The position numbers were made by a program, and so were the translations under genes. Below, in pieces: positions 1 through 6,686 of a stretch of DNA of 17,096 nt; within the stretch, counting starts at the first letter, position 1, and every line of letters starts with the position of its first letter. Source of the DNA: CBFGWV01 sp965652545 (GTDB lineage Bacteria > Pseudomonadota > Gammaproteobacteria > Competibacterales > Competibacteraceae); contig CBFGWV010000076.1 in the NCBI GenBank assembly GCA_965652545.1, forward strand, positions 1-17,096. Direction: 5' to 3'. A model generated the notes under the pieces. The model had not been told where the DNA came from. It saw only the letters and a program-made list of their open reading frames with translations, and searched no databases.

Positions 1-8
1 GTCACCAC

Positions 9-422
9 GTGTACAGCGTAACCGTCAGAGACCACATGATGATCGCCCATGGCTTCCGTGGCTCGGTGTTCGGGCCGGCGCAGGCCTTGCACGGGGCCAC
101 CTTCGTCGTCGATGTGCAGGTCAAGCGCCGCGCCCTGGATGCCGACGGGCTGGTGGTGGATATCGGCGCGTTGAGCCGCCTGCTCGGTGAGGTGCTGTCG
201 CTGCTGAACTACCGCAACCTGGACGAGATGCCGCAGTTCGAGGGCATCAACACCACCAGCGAATGGCTGGCGGGGTACCTGCATCGCCAGATCAGCGCCC
301 GTATCCGCGCGGGCGATCTTGGTGCATCGGCCATGGAGCTGGCCGCCTTGAAGGTCACGCTGCATGAGTCCCATATCGCCTGGGCCGCGTTTGAAGGGCC
401 GTTGGACGAGGGTGAGGGGTGA
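9..422 (+). CDS. 6-pyruvoyl-tetrahydropterin synthase (PTPS/QueD) family protein with altered active site
   Basis: The 137-residue protein has the PTPS/QueD fold pattern: AHGF near the N terminus, LHGATF where the family has LHGH, GLVVDIGAL, NTTSEWLA, and a late Glu (LHESH, Glu120) that should anchor a pterin or guanine-like ring. Compared with my memory of E. coli QueD, His14 and His28 are kept. The third zinc His is Ala30, the nucleophilic Cys is Ala24, and the catalytic Asp-His pair is Asn67-Tyr68. The canonical QueD or PTPS reaction is therefore unlikely; ring binding or different chemistry is my inference. The start is GTG at 9; the frame is open to the window edge, so a start further upstream cannot be excluded, but MYSVTVRDHMM looks like a natural N terminus. 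The stop overlaps the next gene's GTG by four bases, so it is translationally coupled to the glycosyltransferase. Confidence 0.85.
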   Translation: MYSVTVRDHMMIAHGFRGSVFGPAQALHGATFVVDVQVKRRALDADGLVVDIGALSRLLGEVLSLLNYRNLDEMPQFEGINTTSEWLAGYLHRQISARIRAGDLGASAMELAALKVTLHESHIAWAAFEGPLDEGEG

Positions 423-1471
423 CACCGCTGGTCGTCGTTTTCCCCGGCGATCTCGATACGCCCAGCGGCGGTTATCGCTACGATCGCGCCATGGTCCGCG
501 GCTTGCGTGCCATGGGGCGGGCGGTGACGCTGGTCAGTCTCGATGGGGACTACCCGCAGGTGGACCAGGCCGGCAGCGCGGCGGCGATCGACCGCCTGGC
601 GCGCCTGCCCACCGGTGCCCGTGTGGTGGTCGACGGTCTGGCCCTGGGGGCGTTGCCGGCGCTGGCCGACGCGGCCGCCGGGCGCTACGAACTCATCGGC
701 CTGGTTCACCATCCGCTGGCGGACGAAACCGGCCTGAGCGATGCCTGGCGCGAGCGTTTTCTGGCGCAGGAGCGGCGGGTGTATCCCGCCTGTGCGCGGC
801 TTATCGTCACCAGTCGATTCACGGCGAGGCGGCTGGTCGAGGGTTTCGGGGTGGCGCCAACGGCGGTCCACGTGGTCGAGCCGGGCACGGACGCCGCCCC
901 GGTCGCTGCCGGTTGCGGCTCGCCGGTGCGCCTGCTGAGCGTGGGCAGTTTGATTCCGCGCAAAGGACACGCTGTGCTGCTCGATGCCCTGGCGCCGCTG
1001 GCCGGGTTGGACTGGCGGTTGGACATCGTCGGCAGCCGCGAGGCCGACCCGGCCACTGCCGATGCGCTCGTGGCGCAGTGCCGGTCATTGCGGTTGGATG
1101 ATCGGGTCCGTTTCCTTGGTGCCTGCGACAGCGATACGCTGGCGGGGCACTACCATCAGGCCGATCTATTCGTGTTGGCCAGCCATTACGAGGGCTACGG
1201 CATGGTGTTCAACGAGGCATTGGCGCGTGGCTTGCCCGTGGTGACGACCACCGGCGGTGCCATTGCCGACACGGTGCCGGCCGACGCCGGCCTGCTTGTC
1301 CCCCCAGGCGATGTACAGGCCCTGCGTACCGCGCTCGAAGGTCTGCTCACCGATGCGTCGCTGCGCCAGCGGTACCGGGCCGGTGCGCTGCGCGCGCGCG
1401 ATCGCTTGGTCGGGTGGCCACAGGCGGTGCAGGCTTTCGCTCGTGCCGTGGATGATGGGGACGGCCGATGA
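419..1471 (+). CDS. GT-B fold glycosyltransferase, family 4 type
   Basis: A 350-residue retaining GT4-like glycosyltransferase. The N-terminal half carries a GGYRYDRAM acceptor-side loop (residues 17-25). The C-terminal half carries SVGSLIPRKGH (174-184), with the Arg-Lys that contacts donor phosphates, and the EX7E motif EGYGMVFNE (Glu258 and Glu266) that binds the nucleotide sugar. No signal peptide or membrane span is visible, so it should act in the cytoplasm or at the inner membrane face. The GTG start overlaps the preceding stop (GTGA), behind a GGTGAGGGG purine tract. Its own stop overlaps the methyltransferase start (ATGA). The linkage to a PTPS-like gene suggests that the acceptor is a pteridine-like molecule or a lipid carrier. 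Sugar and acceptor cannot be read from the sequence. Confidence 0.88.
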   Translation: MTPLVVVFPGDLDTPSGGYRYDRAMVRGLRAMGRAVTLVSLDGDYPQVDQAGSAAAIDRLARLPTGARVVVDGLALGALPALADAAAGRYELIGLVHHPLADETGLSDAWRERFLAQERRVYPACARLIVTSRFTARRLVEGFGVAPTAVHVVEPGTDAAPVAAGCGSPVRLLSVGSLIPRKGHAVLLDALAPLAGLDWRLDIVGSREADPATADALVAQCRSLRLDDRVRFLGACDSDTLAGHYHQADLFVLASHYEGYGMVFNEALARGLPVVTTTGGAIADTVPADAGLLVPPGDVQALRTALEGLLTDASLRQRYRAGALRARDRLVGWPQAVQAFARAVDDGDGR

Positions 1472-2274
1472 GCGAAACCTTCGCCCTGGACTGGCTAGCC
1501 TTGCGTGCCGCACCCGATGCGCGGGCACGATCGCCGCAAGTGGTGGATGCGCTGCGTCATTGGCGTGTCTCGCGCGGCCGGTTGCGGGTTTGCGACCTGG
1601 GTGCCGGCAGTGGCTCGCAACTACGCTTCCTGGCGCCACGCTTGGGCGGTCAACAGGACTGGTTGCTGCTGGACCACGATGGCGGCTTGCTGGCCGCCGC
1701 CAGCGAGGGTTTGCCGTCGGATGAGGCGGGTGTGGCGACGCACGTGCGTACCGCGGTGTGCGATTTTTCGCTGCCCTCGTCGATTCCGCGTTTCGATGCG
1801 GACCTCGTCACCTGTTCGGCTTTGCTCGACCTCGTCTCGCGTCCCTGGCTGGCCGCGTTTGCCGAGCGGGTCCGGGAGGCTGGTGCCGCGGTGTATTGCA
1901 GCCTCAACTACGCCGGCAGCGTGGCCATCGACCCGGAAGATGCGGATGATGAACGCATCATCGCCGCCTTCAACGACCACCAGCGGGGCAACAAGGGGTT
2001 TGGCCCGGCTCTGGGTCCGCAGGCGGCGCACGATCTGCACGCCCGTCTGCTGGCATTGGGTTACGCGGTGATGATGGCGCGTAGCGACTGGGTCATCGGC
2101 CGTGACGAGGCCGTCTTCGCCGGGCAGCTTCTCGAGGGCATCGCCGGCGCGGCGCAGGCGCTGGGCGTGGACAGCGCCGACTGGCTGGCGCGACGCAAGG
2201 CTTTGCTGGGCCGCCGTCGCAGCGTGATCCGGGTGGCGCACTTCGATGTGCTCGGGCTGCCGGGGGCATCATGA
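1468..2274 (+). CDS. class I SAM-dependent methyltransferase
   Basis: A 268-residue protein with the Rossmann-like methyltransferase core. Motif I is VCDLGAGSGSQLRF (residues 41-54). An acidic residue ends strand 2 (LLLDHD, Asp69/Asp71) and would hold the SAM ribose, and TAVCDF fits the adenine-contacting loop. The N-terminal LDWLALRAAPDARARS stretch precedes the core and probably caps the active site. The substrate is unknown. The ATG overlaps the glycosyltransferase stop as ATGA, and its stop overlaps the next start the same way, so all four genes are probably one transcript. By context it would methylate the same metabolite that the neighbouring enzymes build; this is inference. Confidence 0.85.
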   Translation: MSETFALDWLALRAAPDARARSPQVVDALRHWRVSRGRLRVCDLGAGSGSQLRFLAPRLGGQQDWLLLDHDGGLLAAASEGLPSDEAGVATHVRTAVCDFSLPSSIPRFDADLVTCSALLDLVSRPWLAAFAERVREAGAAVYCSLNYAGSVAIDPEDADDERIIAAFNDHQRGNKGFGPALGPQAAHDLHARLLALGYAVMMARSDWVIGRDEAVFAGQLLEGIAGAAQALGVDSADWLARRKALLGRRRSVIRVAHFDVLGLPGAS

Positions 2275-3242
2275 CACCGCTTTGGCGCCGACTGTTGCCG
2301 TTGCTGGTCAGCCTGTTGATGCTGGCGGCGGTTCTGCACCAAGTCGGCACCACGGCTGTGCTTGACCGGCTTGCGGCGGCGTCCCCCGGGTGGCTGGCAC
2401 TGGGGCTGTTGATCAGCGTGCCGCAGTTCCTGCTCTCGGCGCTGCGCTGGCGGGTGGTGAGCACCGCGCTGGGAGTGCACCTGCCGTACCGTACGGCGCT
2501 GCGCGAGTACTACCTGGCGGTGTTCCTGAACAATGTGCTGCCCGGCGGCATCCTTGGCGATGGCGCGCGGGTCTGGCGCAGCGGCGGACGGGGCCGCTGG
2601 GCGGCGGCGGTGCAATCGGTGGTCATCGAACGCTTATCGGGGCAGCTTGCGCTGTTCGCGATCGCCGCGCTGGCTTTGGGCGTCCTGCTGCGCGTCCAGC
2701 CCGCGCTCGGTCGCAGCTTGCTGGGTGTGGCCCTGCCGTTGCTGGGCGTGGTTGCGCTGCTGGCGGCAGGGGGGTGGGTTCTGGGGCGCCGCCGGCTACC
2801 GGACTGGATTGGCCCGGCATTGCCGTTGCTGGTTTCGCCGCGGGCGTTTGTGCATCTAGGCTTGTCGTTGCTGATCGTGGCCACATATCTGGCGGTGTAT
2901 GCCTGCGCCGCGCAGGCCATCGGTGCGCCACCACCGCTGCCGATGGTGTTGCTCCTGGTGCCCTGGGTGTTGCTGGCCATGCTGCTGCCGTCGGCCCTGG
3001 GCGGCCTGGGTGTGCGCGAGGCGGCGGCCGGGGCGTTGTGGCTCGGAGCCGGCCTGGACGCAGGGCAGGGGGTGGCGATCGCAATGCTCTACGGGGTGAG
3101 CTGCCTGCTGGCCAGCACGCCGGGGTTGGTCGTGCTGGGGCGGTGCGGTTTCAGGCCGCTGCCACATTCACCTGGATCAGGCAGTCTGTTCCCAGAGTCC
3201 AGTGGCGAACCCGTGTCAGCCTTGGCAGCGCGGGATCGCTGA
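2271..3242 (+). CDS. flippase-like multi-span membrane protein (UPF0104 / LPG synthase TM domain / AglD family)
   Basis: A 323-residue protein with about eight hydrophobic spans, starting with LLPLLVSLLMLAAVLHQVGT. It shows family-like stretches such as ALRWRVVSTALG, EYYLAVFLNNVLPGGILGDGARVWR (about residues 83-107) and LLPSALGGLGVREAAAG (about 239-255). The family covers the membrane domain of lysyl-phosphatidylglycerol synthase and AglD-type proteins and is often proposed to flip or move lipid-linked products. The ATG overlaps the methyltransferase stop. About the last 30 residues are polar, rich in Pro, Ser and Gly, and encoded opposite the 3' end of the reductase gene. That tail may be a read-through extension added when an original stop was lost. 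The protein suggests that the pathway product is membrane-linked or exported. Confidence 0.82.
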   Translation: MTPLWRRLLPLLVSLLMLAAVLHQVGTTAVLDRLAAASPGWLALGLLISVPQFLLSALRWRVVSTALGVHLPYRTALREYYLAVFLNNVLPGGILGDGARVWRSGGRGRWAAAVQSVVIERLSGQLALFAIAALALGVLLRVQPALGRSLLGVALPLLGVVALLAAGGWVLGRRRLPDWIGPALPLLVSPRAFVHLGLSLLIVATYLAVYACAAQAIGAPPPLPMVLLLVPWVLLAMLLPSALGGLGVREAAAGALWLGAGLDAGQGVAIAMLYGVSCLLASTPGLVVLGRCGFRPLPHSPGSGSLFPESSGEPVSALAARDR

Positions 3243-3933
3243 GGCTGAGCGCACGAACGCCACGGCCGATGAGCCGCGGTGCGACGGTCAGTTGCAGCCG
3301 GGTGAGCGCGGCCGCCGCGAGCCAGCGGCTGACGGTGACCCCGCCGCCCTCGACGAATACTCGTCGCCAGCCGCGCTCGGCCAGGGCGGCAACGATGCGC
3401 CGCGGCTCGTTCATGGCACCTGCGGGCAGGGCGATACCGGTGACGCCCGGAGGTAAAGGGCGTGGGCTGGGCTCGTGCACGATAACGGTCGATACGATAC
3501 CGTCTGTGAACAGGCGGTGATGGTGGGCAAGGCTGAGTCGGCGGTCGAGCACCACCCGCACCGGGTTGGGCCCAGGCACCCGTCGCGTAGTCAGTTGGGG
3601 ATCGTCGATGGCGACCGTGTTGGCGCCGACGACGATGGCATCGGCCAGTGCGCGCAGACGGTGCAGGTGATCGAGGTTCAGCGGGTGGTTGATGGTCATC
3701 GGTTTTGCCGAGTCGTCGGCGATGAAGCCATCGAGGGTCTGGCCCAGGTGGCCGATCACCCACACCGCGTCCGGTGCGGCAAGGTCGGCGTAGTGCAGCA
3801 GTATGGCGTTGGCCTCATCCGGCAGGGGGGCGTCGATGTCCCAGGGTGGGATCATGGCCTCATGACGAAACGCAAGCAGATGGTGCCAAGCCTCATCATC
3901 GGTGAATGTCGGGAACGATTGGGATACAGTCAT
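3151..3933 (-). CDS. RibD C-terminal-type (dihydrofolate reductase-like) pyrimidine reductase
   Basis: A 260-residue protein carrying only the reductase half of RibD. Motifs are GHLGQTLDGFIA (61-72), a Thr/Asn turn (MTINHP), LRALADAIVVGANTVAIDDPQL (93-114), PVRVVLD (124-130) and the nucleotide-binding VEGGG (194-198). The zinc HxE/CxxC deaminase domain of bifunctional RibD is absent; about 55 unrecognised residues occupy the N terminus. The family reduces a 6-ribosylamino-pyrimidinone to the ribitylamino form with NADPH. I chose ATG at 3933 because conserved-looking sequence starts after it and a dyad lies directly upstream; the frame opens 15 codons earlier. It is divergent from the GTP cyclohydrolase II gene and overlaps the convergent flippase gene by 92 bases. 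Without a deaminase, the product would be the 2,5-diamino compound. Confidence 0.85.
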   Translation of the reverse strand: MTVSQSFPTFTDDEAWHHLLAFRHEAMIPPWDIDAPLPDEANAILLHYADLAAPDAVWVIGHLGQTLDGFIADDSAKPMTINHPLNLDHLHRLRALADAIVVGANTVAIDDPQLTTRRVPGPNPVRVVLDRRLSLAHHHRLFTDGIVSTVIVHEPSPRPLPPGVTGIALPAGAMNEPRRIVAALAERGWRRVFVEGGGVTVSRWLAAAALTRLQLTVAPRLIGRGVRALSLSDPALPRLTRVRHWTLGTDCLIQVNVAAA

Positions 3934-3935
3934 GG

Positions 3936-3958
3936 TCTTGTGTAAGGTCTGTACAAGA
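3936..3958. promoter_or_regulatory. candidate operator dyad between divergent reductase and GTP cyclohydrolase II genes
   Basis: A 23-bp imperfect inverted repeat, TCTTGTGTA, five bases, TGTACAAGA, with seven of nine positions paired. It sits two bases upstream of the reductase start codon and 44 bases before the GTP cyclohydrolase II start, inside the 69-base divergent gap. An 18-base part (3938-3955) resembles 4163-4180 at 13 of 18 positions. TGTACA-containing dyads remind me of MerR/LitR-type operators, but no such regulator is in the window. A regulatory role is inference. Confidence 0.4.
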
Positions 3959-4002
3959 GTCGGGCACCGACGCCCCATGGCGAATCACTGCATGTTGAGA
4001 GA

Positions 4003-5172
4003 ATGACCATGCAAAAACAAGGCACATCAATGGCCGACAGCGCTCACCGGGTCATTGTCCTGGACCGTGGCATGAGCGAATTGCGCCGTGGGCTTCCTGT
4101 TGTGGTCGATGTGGCCGGCGACGCCTGGTTGGTGGCGTCTGCCGAATCCGCTCGACCAGATGTTGTGCAAATATTGTACACAGCGTCCGGTCGACAACCC
4201 GATCTGGTATTGGCGTCACGCCGTCTCGCTTCCCTGGGTGCCAACGCGTCGGGTGCCGCCTTTTCGGTGCTGAAACCCGAGACTTGGGCGAGCGTCGAGG
4301 ATTATCGCGCAGCCGGTCTGCTGGCGACCGATGCCTTGCCGCCGGGGTGGACGCTTGCGGTCTCCGATGACGCGCTGCCCGGGGCGGCCGTAGTGCAATT
4401 GGCCAAGTTTGCCCAGCTGGCGCCTGCACTGCTGATCGTCCGTCTGTCGCGGCCGACGGGGCAGTGGCCGCGGGTGCCGGCGGATTGGGTGGACGACTAT
4501 CCGCTGGATTTGGCTGCCAGCTTGCAACCGGTGGCCTCGGCCCCCGTGCCCCTGGCCGTGGACGAGGCTTGCCGTTTTGTCCTGTTCCGTGCCGCGGATG
4601 GGCATACCGAGCATGCGGCCATCGTGGTCGGGACACCGCAGCCCGGCGAGCCGACACTGGTGCGGCTGCATTCGGCCTGCTTCACCGGCGATCTGTTCGC
4701 CAGCCTCAAGTGCGACTGCGGCGAGCAACTGCGCACGGCCGTGCACAAGATGTCCCGCAGCGGCGGCGGTATTCTGCTGTACCTGAACCAGGAGGGGCGG
4801 GGGATCGGACTGGCCAACAAGCTGCGTGCCTATGGTTTGCAGGCCCAGGGCTACGACACGTTGGATGCCGATGCCCGCCTGGGCTTCGAGGTCGACGAAC
4901 GGCGCTTCGAGGTTGCCGGCGCCATGCTGGCCGCGCTGGGTGTCAGCGCCGTGCGGGTGCTGACCAACAACCCGCGCAAGCTGGCAGCCCTGGAGGCCAT
5001 AGGCCTGACAGTGGCCGGGCGGGTTCCGCTGCTCGGTTCGGTCAACCCGCATAACGAGCATTACCTCAAGACCAAGGCCTCGCGCGCCGGGCACTTGTTC
5101 GATCCGGCACTGACGCCGTTTCGTTGGTTGCGGCCCGCGGTGGCGGCCGCCGGGTCGACGGAAATCGGCTGA
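4003..5172 (+). CDS. ribA: GTP cyclohydrolase II with a long N-terminal extension
   Basis: GTP cyclohydrolase II opens GTP and releases formate and pyrophosphate to give a diamino-ribosylamino-pyrimidinone phosphate. The catalytic domain (about residues 205-375) is canonical: the zinc site HSACFTGDLFASLKCDCG gives Cys226, Cys237 and Cys239, followed by YLNQEGRGIGL (260-270), DTLDADARLGFEVDERRFE and LTNNPRKL (320-327). The protein is 389 residues, roughly twice a stand-alone RibA. The first 200 residues loosely recall a worn RibB/DHBP-synthase domain (LRRGLPVVVDVAGDAWLVASAE) but lack its acidic catalytic motif. ATG at 4003, ATG at 4009 (better spaced from GAGAGAA) and ATG at 4030 are all possible starts. 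It is divergent from the reductase and near a PTPS-like gene. It may serve that pathway rather than, or as well as, riboflavin synthesis. Confidence 0.9.
   Translation: MTMQKQGTSMADSAHRVIVLDRGMSELRRGLPVVVDVAGDAWLVASAESARPDVVQILYTASGRQPDLVLASRRLASLGANASGAAFSVLKPETWASVEDYRAAGLLATDALPPGWTLAVSDDALPGAAVVQLAKFAQLAPALLIVRLSRPTGQWPRVPADWVDDYPLDLAASLQPVASAPVPLAVDEACRFVLFRAADGHTEHAAIVVGTPQPGEPTLVRLHSACFTGDLFASLKCDCGEQLRTAVHKMSRSGGGILLYLNQEGRGIGLANKLRAYGLQAQGYDTLDADARLGFEVDERRFEVAGAMLAALGVSAVRVLTNNPRKLAALEAIGLTVAGRVPLLGSVNPHNEHYLKTKASRAGHLFDPALTPFRWLRPAVAAAGSTEIG
4163..4180. repeat. second copy of the TTGTGYAA-N4-TGTACA motif, inside the GTP cyclohydrolase II gene
   Basis: TTGTGCAAATATTGTACA matches 13 of 18 bases of 3938-3955. 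It also forms its own dyad, TGTGCAA, ATA, TTGTACA, with six of seven positions paired. It lies about 160 bases downstream of the GTP cyclohydrolase II start, over codons 54-60, and is noticeably A/T-rich against the local composition. It could be an auxiliary operator or a chance similarity within coding DNA. Confidence 0.3.
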
Positions 5173-5186
5173 GGCCATCCGTCTGG

Positions 5187-5228
5187 CTGATCTGCATCAG
5201 GGTTCGGACCGTGGCATGGCGGTAAGGT
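5187..5228 (+). promoter_or_regulatory. FNR/Anr-type box and class II promoter of hemN
   Basis: CTGATCTGCATCAG at 5187-5200 carries the FNR/Anr/CRP core TGAT-N4-ATCA as a perfect dyad, differing from TTGAT-N4-ATCAA only in the outermost pair. TAAGGT at 5223-5228 lies where a -10 should be if the box is centred at -41.5 (predicted start near 5235). It lies in the 83-base gap before hemN. Anaerobic activation of hemN by FNR/Anr is well known in Pseudomonas and E. coli. Confidence 0.55.
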
Positions 5229-5255
5229 CGCCAGACTGCCAATGGAGACCGACTC

Positions 5256-6608
5256 GTGTCCGTGAATCTGCCGGATCTGGCGCAGCTGGCCACGCGAGCT
5301 GGTGGTGCGCCGCGCTACACCTCATACCCCACCGTGCTGAGCTTCAAGCCCGGTTTCGACGAACCGGCGTTGGAGCGTGCGTTGAACGAAGGCGCCGTGG
5401 CCGGTCGACCGCTGGCCCTGTATGTCCATGTGCCGTTCTGCGCTCAGGTGTGTTTCTACTGCGGTTGTAACCGCATCATCACCGCCAATCGCAAGCGCGG
5501 TGAAGACTATCTCACCCTGTTGTTGCAGGAGATGGCCTTGCTTGCCGCCAAGACCGGCAAAGGCCGGCGCCTGTGCCGTATACAGTTCGGCGGCGGGACG
5601 CCGACATTTCTCGGTGTGGATGGCTTGGCCAGGGTGCTCGGTGCGGCCCACCGCTTGTTCGATGTCGACCCGGACGCCGAGACGGGTATCGAGGTCGACC
5701 CGCGCCAGCTGTCCCCGGGCGATCTGGTCCGGCTGCGGGCGGTAGGGTTCAACCGGCTCAGTATCGGTGTGCAGGACCTCGATCCGGAGGTGCAGTCGAT
5801 CATCCACCGCCTGCAGCCCAAGGCGTTGACCGAGCACACCATCCAGGCGGCCAAGGCGTTGGAGTTCCGGCCGGTGAGCATCGATTTGATCTACGGCCTG
5901 CCGGCACAGACCGAGGCGCGCTTCAGGGCTACTCTGGATGCCGTGGTGGCTTGGCGACCGCATCGGATCGCCTTGTTCCAGTACGCGCATCTGCCGGAGC
6001 GCTTCCCGATGCAGAAGGCCTTGGAAAAGCACGTCATTCCGGGGCCCGAGGCACGACTGGGGCTGTTTACCGAAGCCCGCGAACGGCTACTGGCAGCCGG
6101 TTATATCATGGTGGGCATGGACCATTTCGCCTTGCCCGAGGACGGTCTGGCCCGGGCGCTGCTCGAGGGCAGCCTGGTGCGTAACTTCCAGGGCTATGAA
6201 ACCGGCCCGGAGGCCGACTGGCTGGGCATCGGGGTGACGGCGATCAGCCAGTTTTCCGGCGCCTACTGCCAGAACGTGCGCGATGTCGAAAGCTACCGCA
6301 CGCTGTTGGCGCAGGGGCGGTTGCCGCTGATGTCGGGCCTGGAACTGTGCCCCGAGGACCGGCTGCGGCGCCGCCTGATCAGCGAGCTCATGTGCTACGG
6401 ACACACCGATTTGTCCCTCGCCGGTGCGGATTGGCAGACGCGTTTCGCGGCCGAACTGGATGCCTTGTCGAATCAATCGCGCGAGGGCTTGGTCGTGTGT
6501 GACGGCCCGCGGGTGAGCCTGACGCCGACGGGTTGGTTACTGGTTCGCTCGGTGGCCGCCGTGTTCGACCAGTACCGTGATCGTGAGCTCATGTCCGCGG
6601 CCTTGTAA
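5256..6608 (+). CDS. hemN: oxygen-independent coproporphyrinogen III oxidase
   Basis: A radical-SAM enzyme that decarboxylates coproporphyrinogen III to protoporphyrinogen IX without oxygen, in cytoplasmic heme synthesis. At 450 residues it is full length for HemN. PRYTSYPTV (19-27) is the HemN-specific N terminus. YVHVPFCAQVCFYCGC places Cys62, Cys66, Cys69 and Cys71 in the CX3CX2CXC pattern that separates HemN from HemW. IQFGGGTPTFL follows as the SAM-binding glycine motif, then VGFNRLSIGVQD, IDLIYGLP and the C-terminal HemN domain. The start is GTG at 5256 behind GGAG at 5244. A probable FNR/Anr box upstream indicates induction at low oxygen. Nothing ties it functionally to the pteridine-like block beside it. 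Confidence 0.95.
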   Translation: MSVNLPDLAQLATRAGGAPRYTSYPTVLSFKPGFDEPALERALNEGAVAGRPLALYVHVPFCAQVCFYCGCNRIITANRKRGEDYLTLLLQEMALLAAKTGKGRRLCRIQFGGGTPTFLGVDGLARVLGAAHRLFDVDPDAETGIEVDPRQLSPGDLVRLRAVGFNRLSIGVQDLDPEVQSIIHRLQPKALTEHTIQAAKALEFRPVSIDLIYGLPAQTEARFRATLDAVVAWRPHRIALFQYAHLPERFPMQKALEKHVIPGPEARLGLFTEARERLLAAGYIMVGMDHFALPEDGLARALLEGSLVRNFQGYETGPEADWLGIGVTAISQFSGAYCQNVRDVESYRTLLAQGRLPLMSGLELCPEDRLRRRLISELMCYGHTDLSLAGADWQTRFAAELDALSNQSREGLVVCDGPRVSLTPTGWLLVRSVAAVFDQYRDRELMSAAL

Positions 6609-6686
6609 GCCGGGCAATCCCGCCGCGCAGGGGCCATACTTGCATCAATCGGACATCTCAACGGCGCGAAACCAAGGAGCCAGTTC

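Noticed and set aside
2390..3520. 376-codon open frame on the plus strand
   Set aside because: It is out of frame within the flippase-like gene and antisense to the reductase; the Gly/Ala/Arg-rich composition is typical of a shadow frame.
4216..5178. 320-codon open frame on the minus strand
   Set aside because: It is antisense to the unmistakable GTP cyclohydrolase II gene and has no recognisable motif.
6603..6640. Separate promoter for the DUF2189 gene (TTGTAA ... CATACT)
   Set aside because: The two hexamers are 26 bases apart, too far for a normal promoter, and no better -35 was found.
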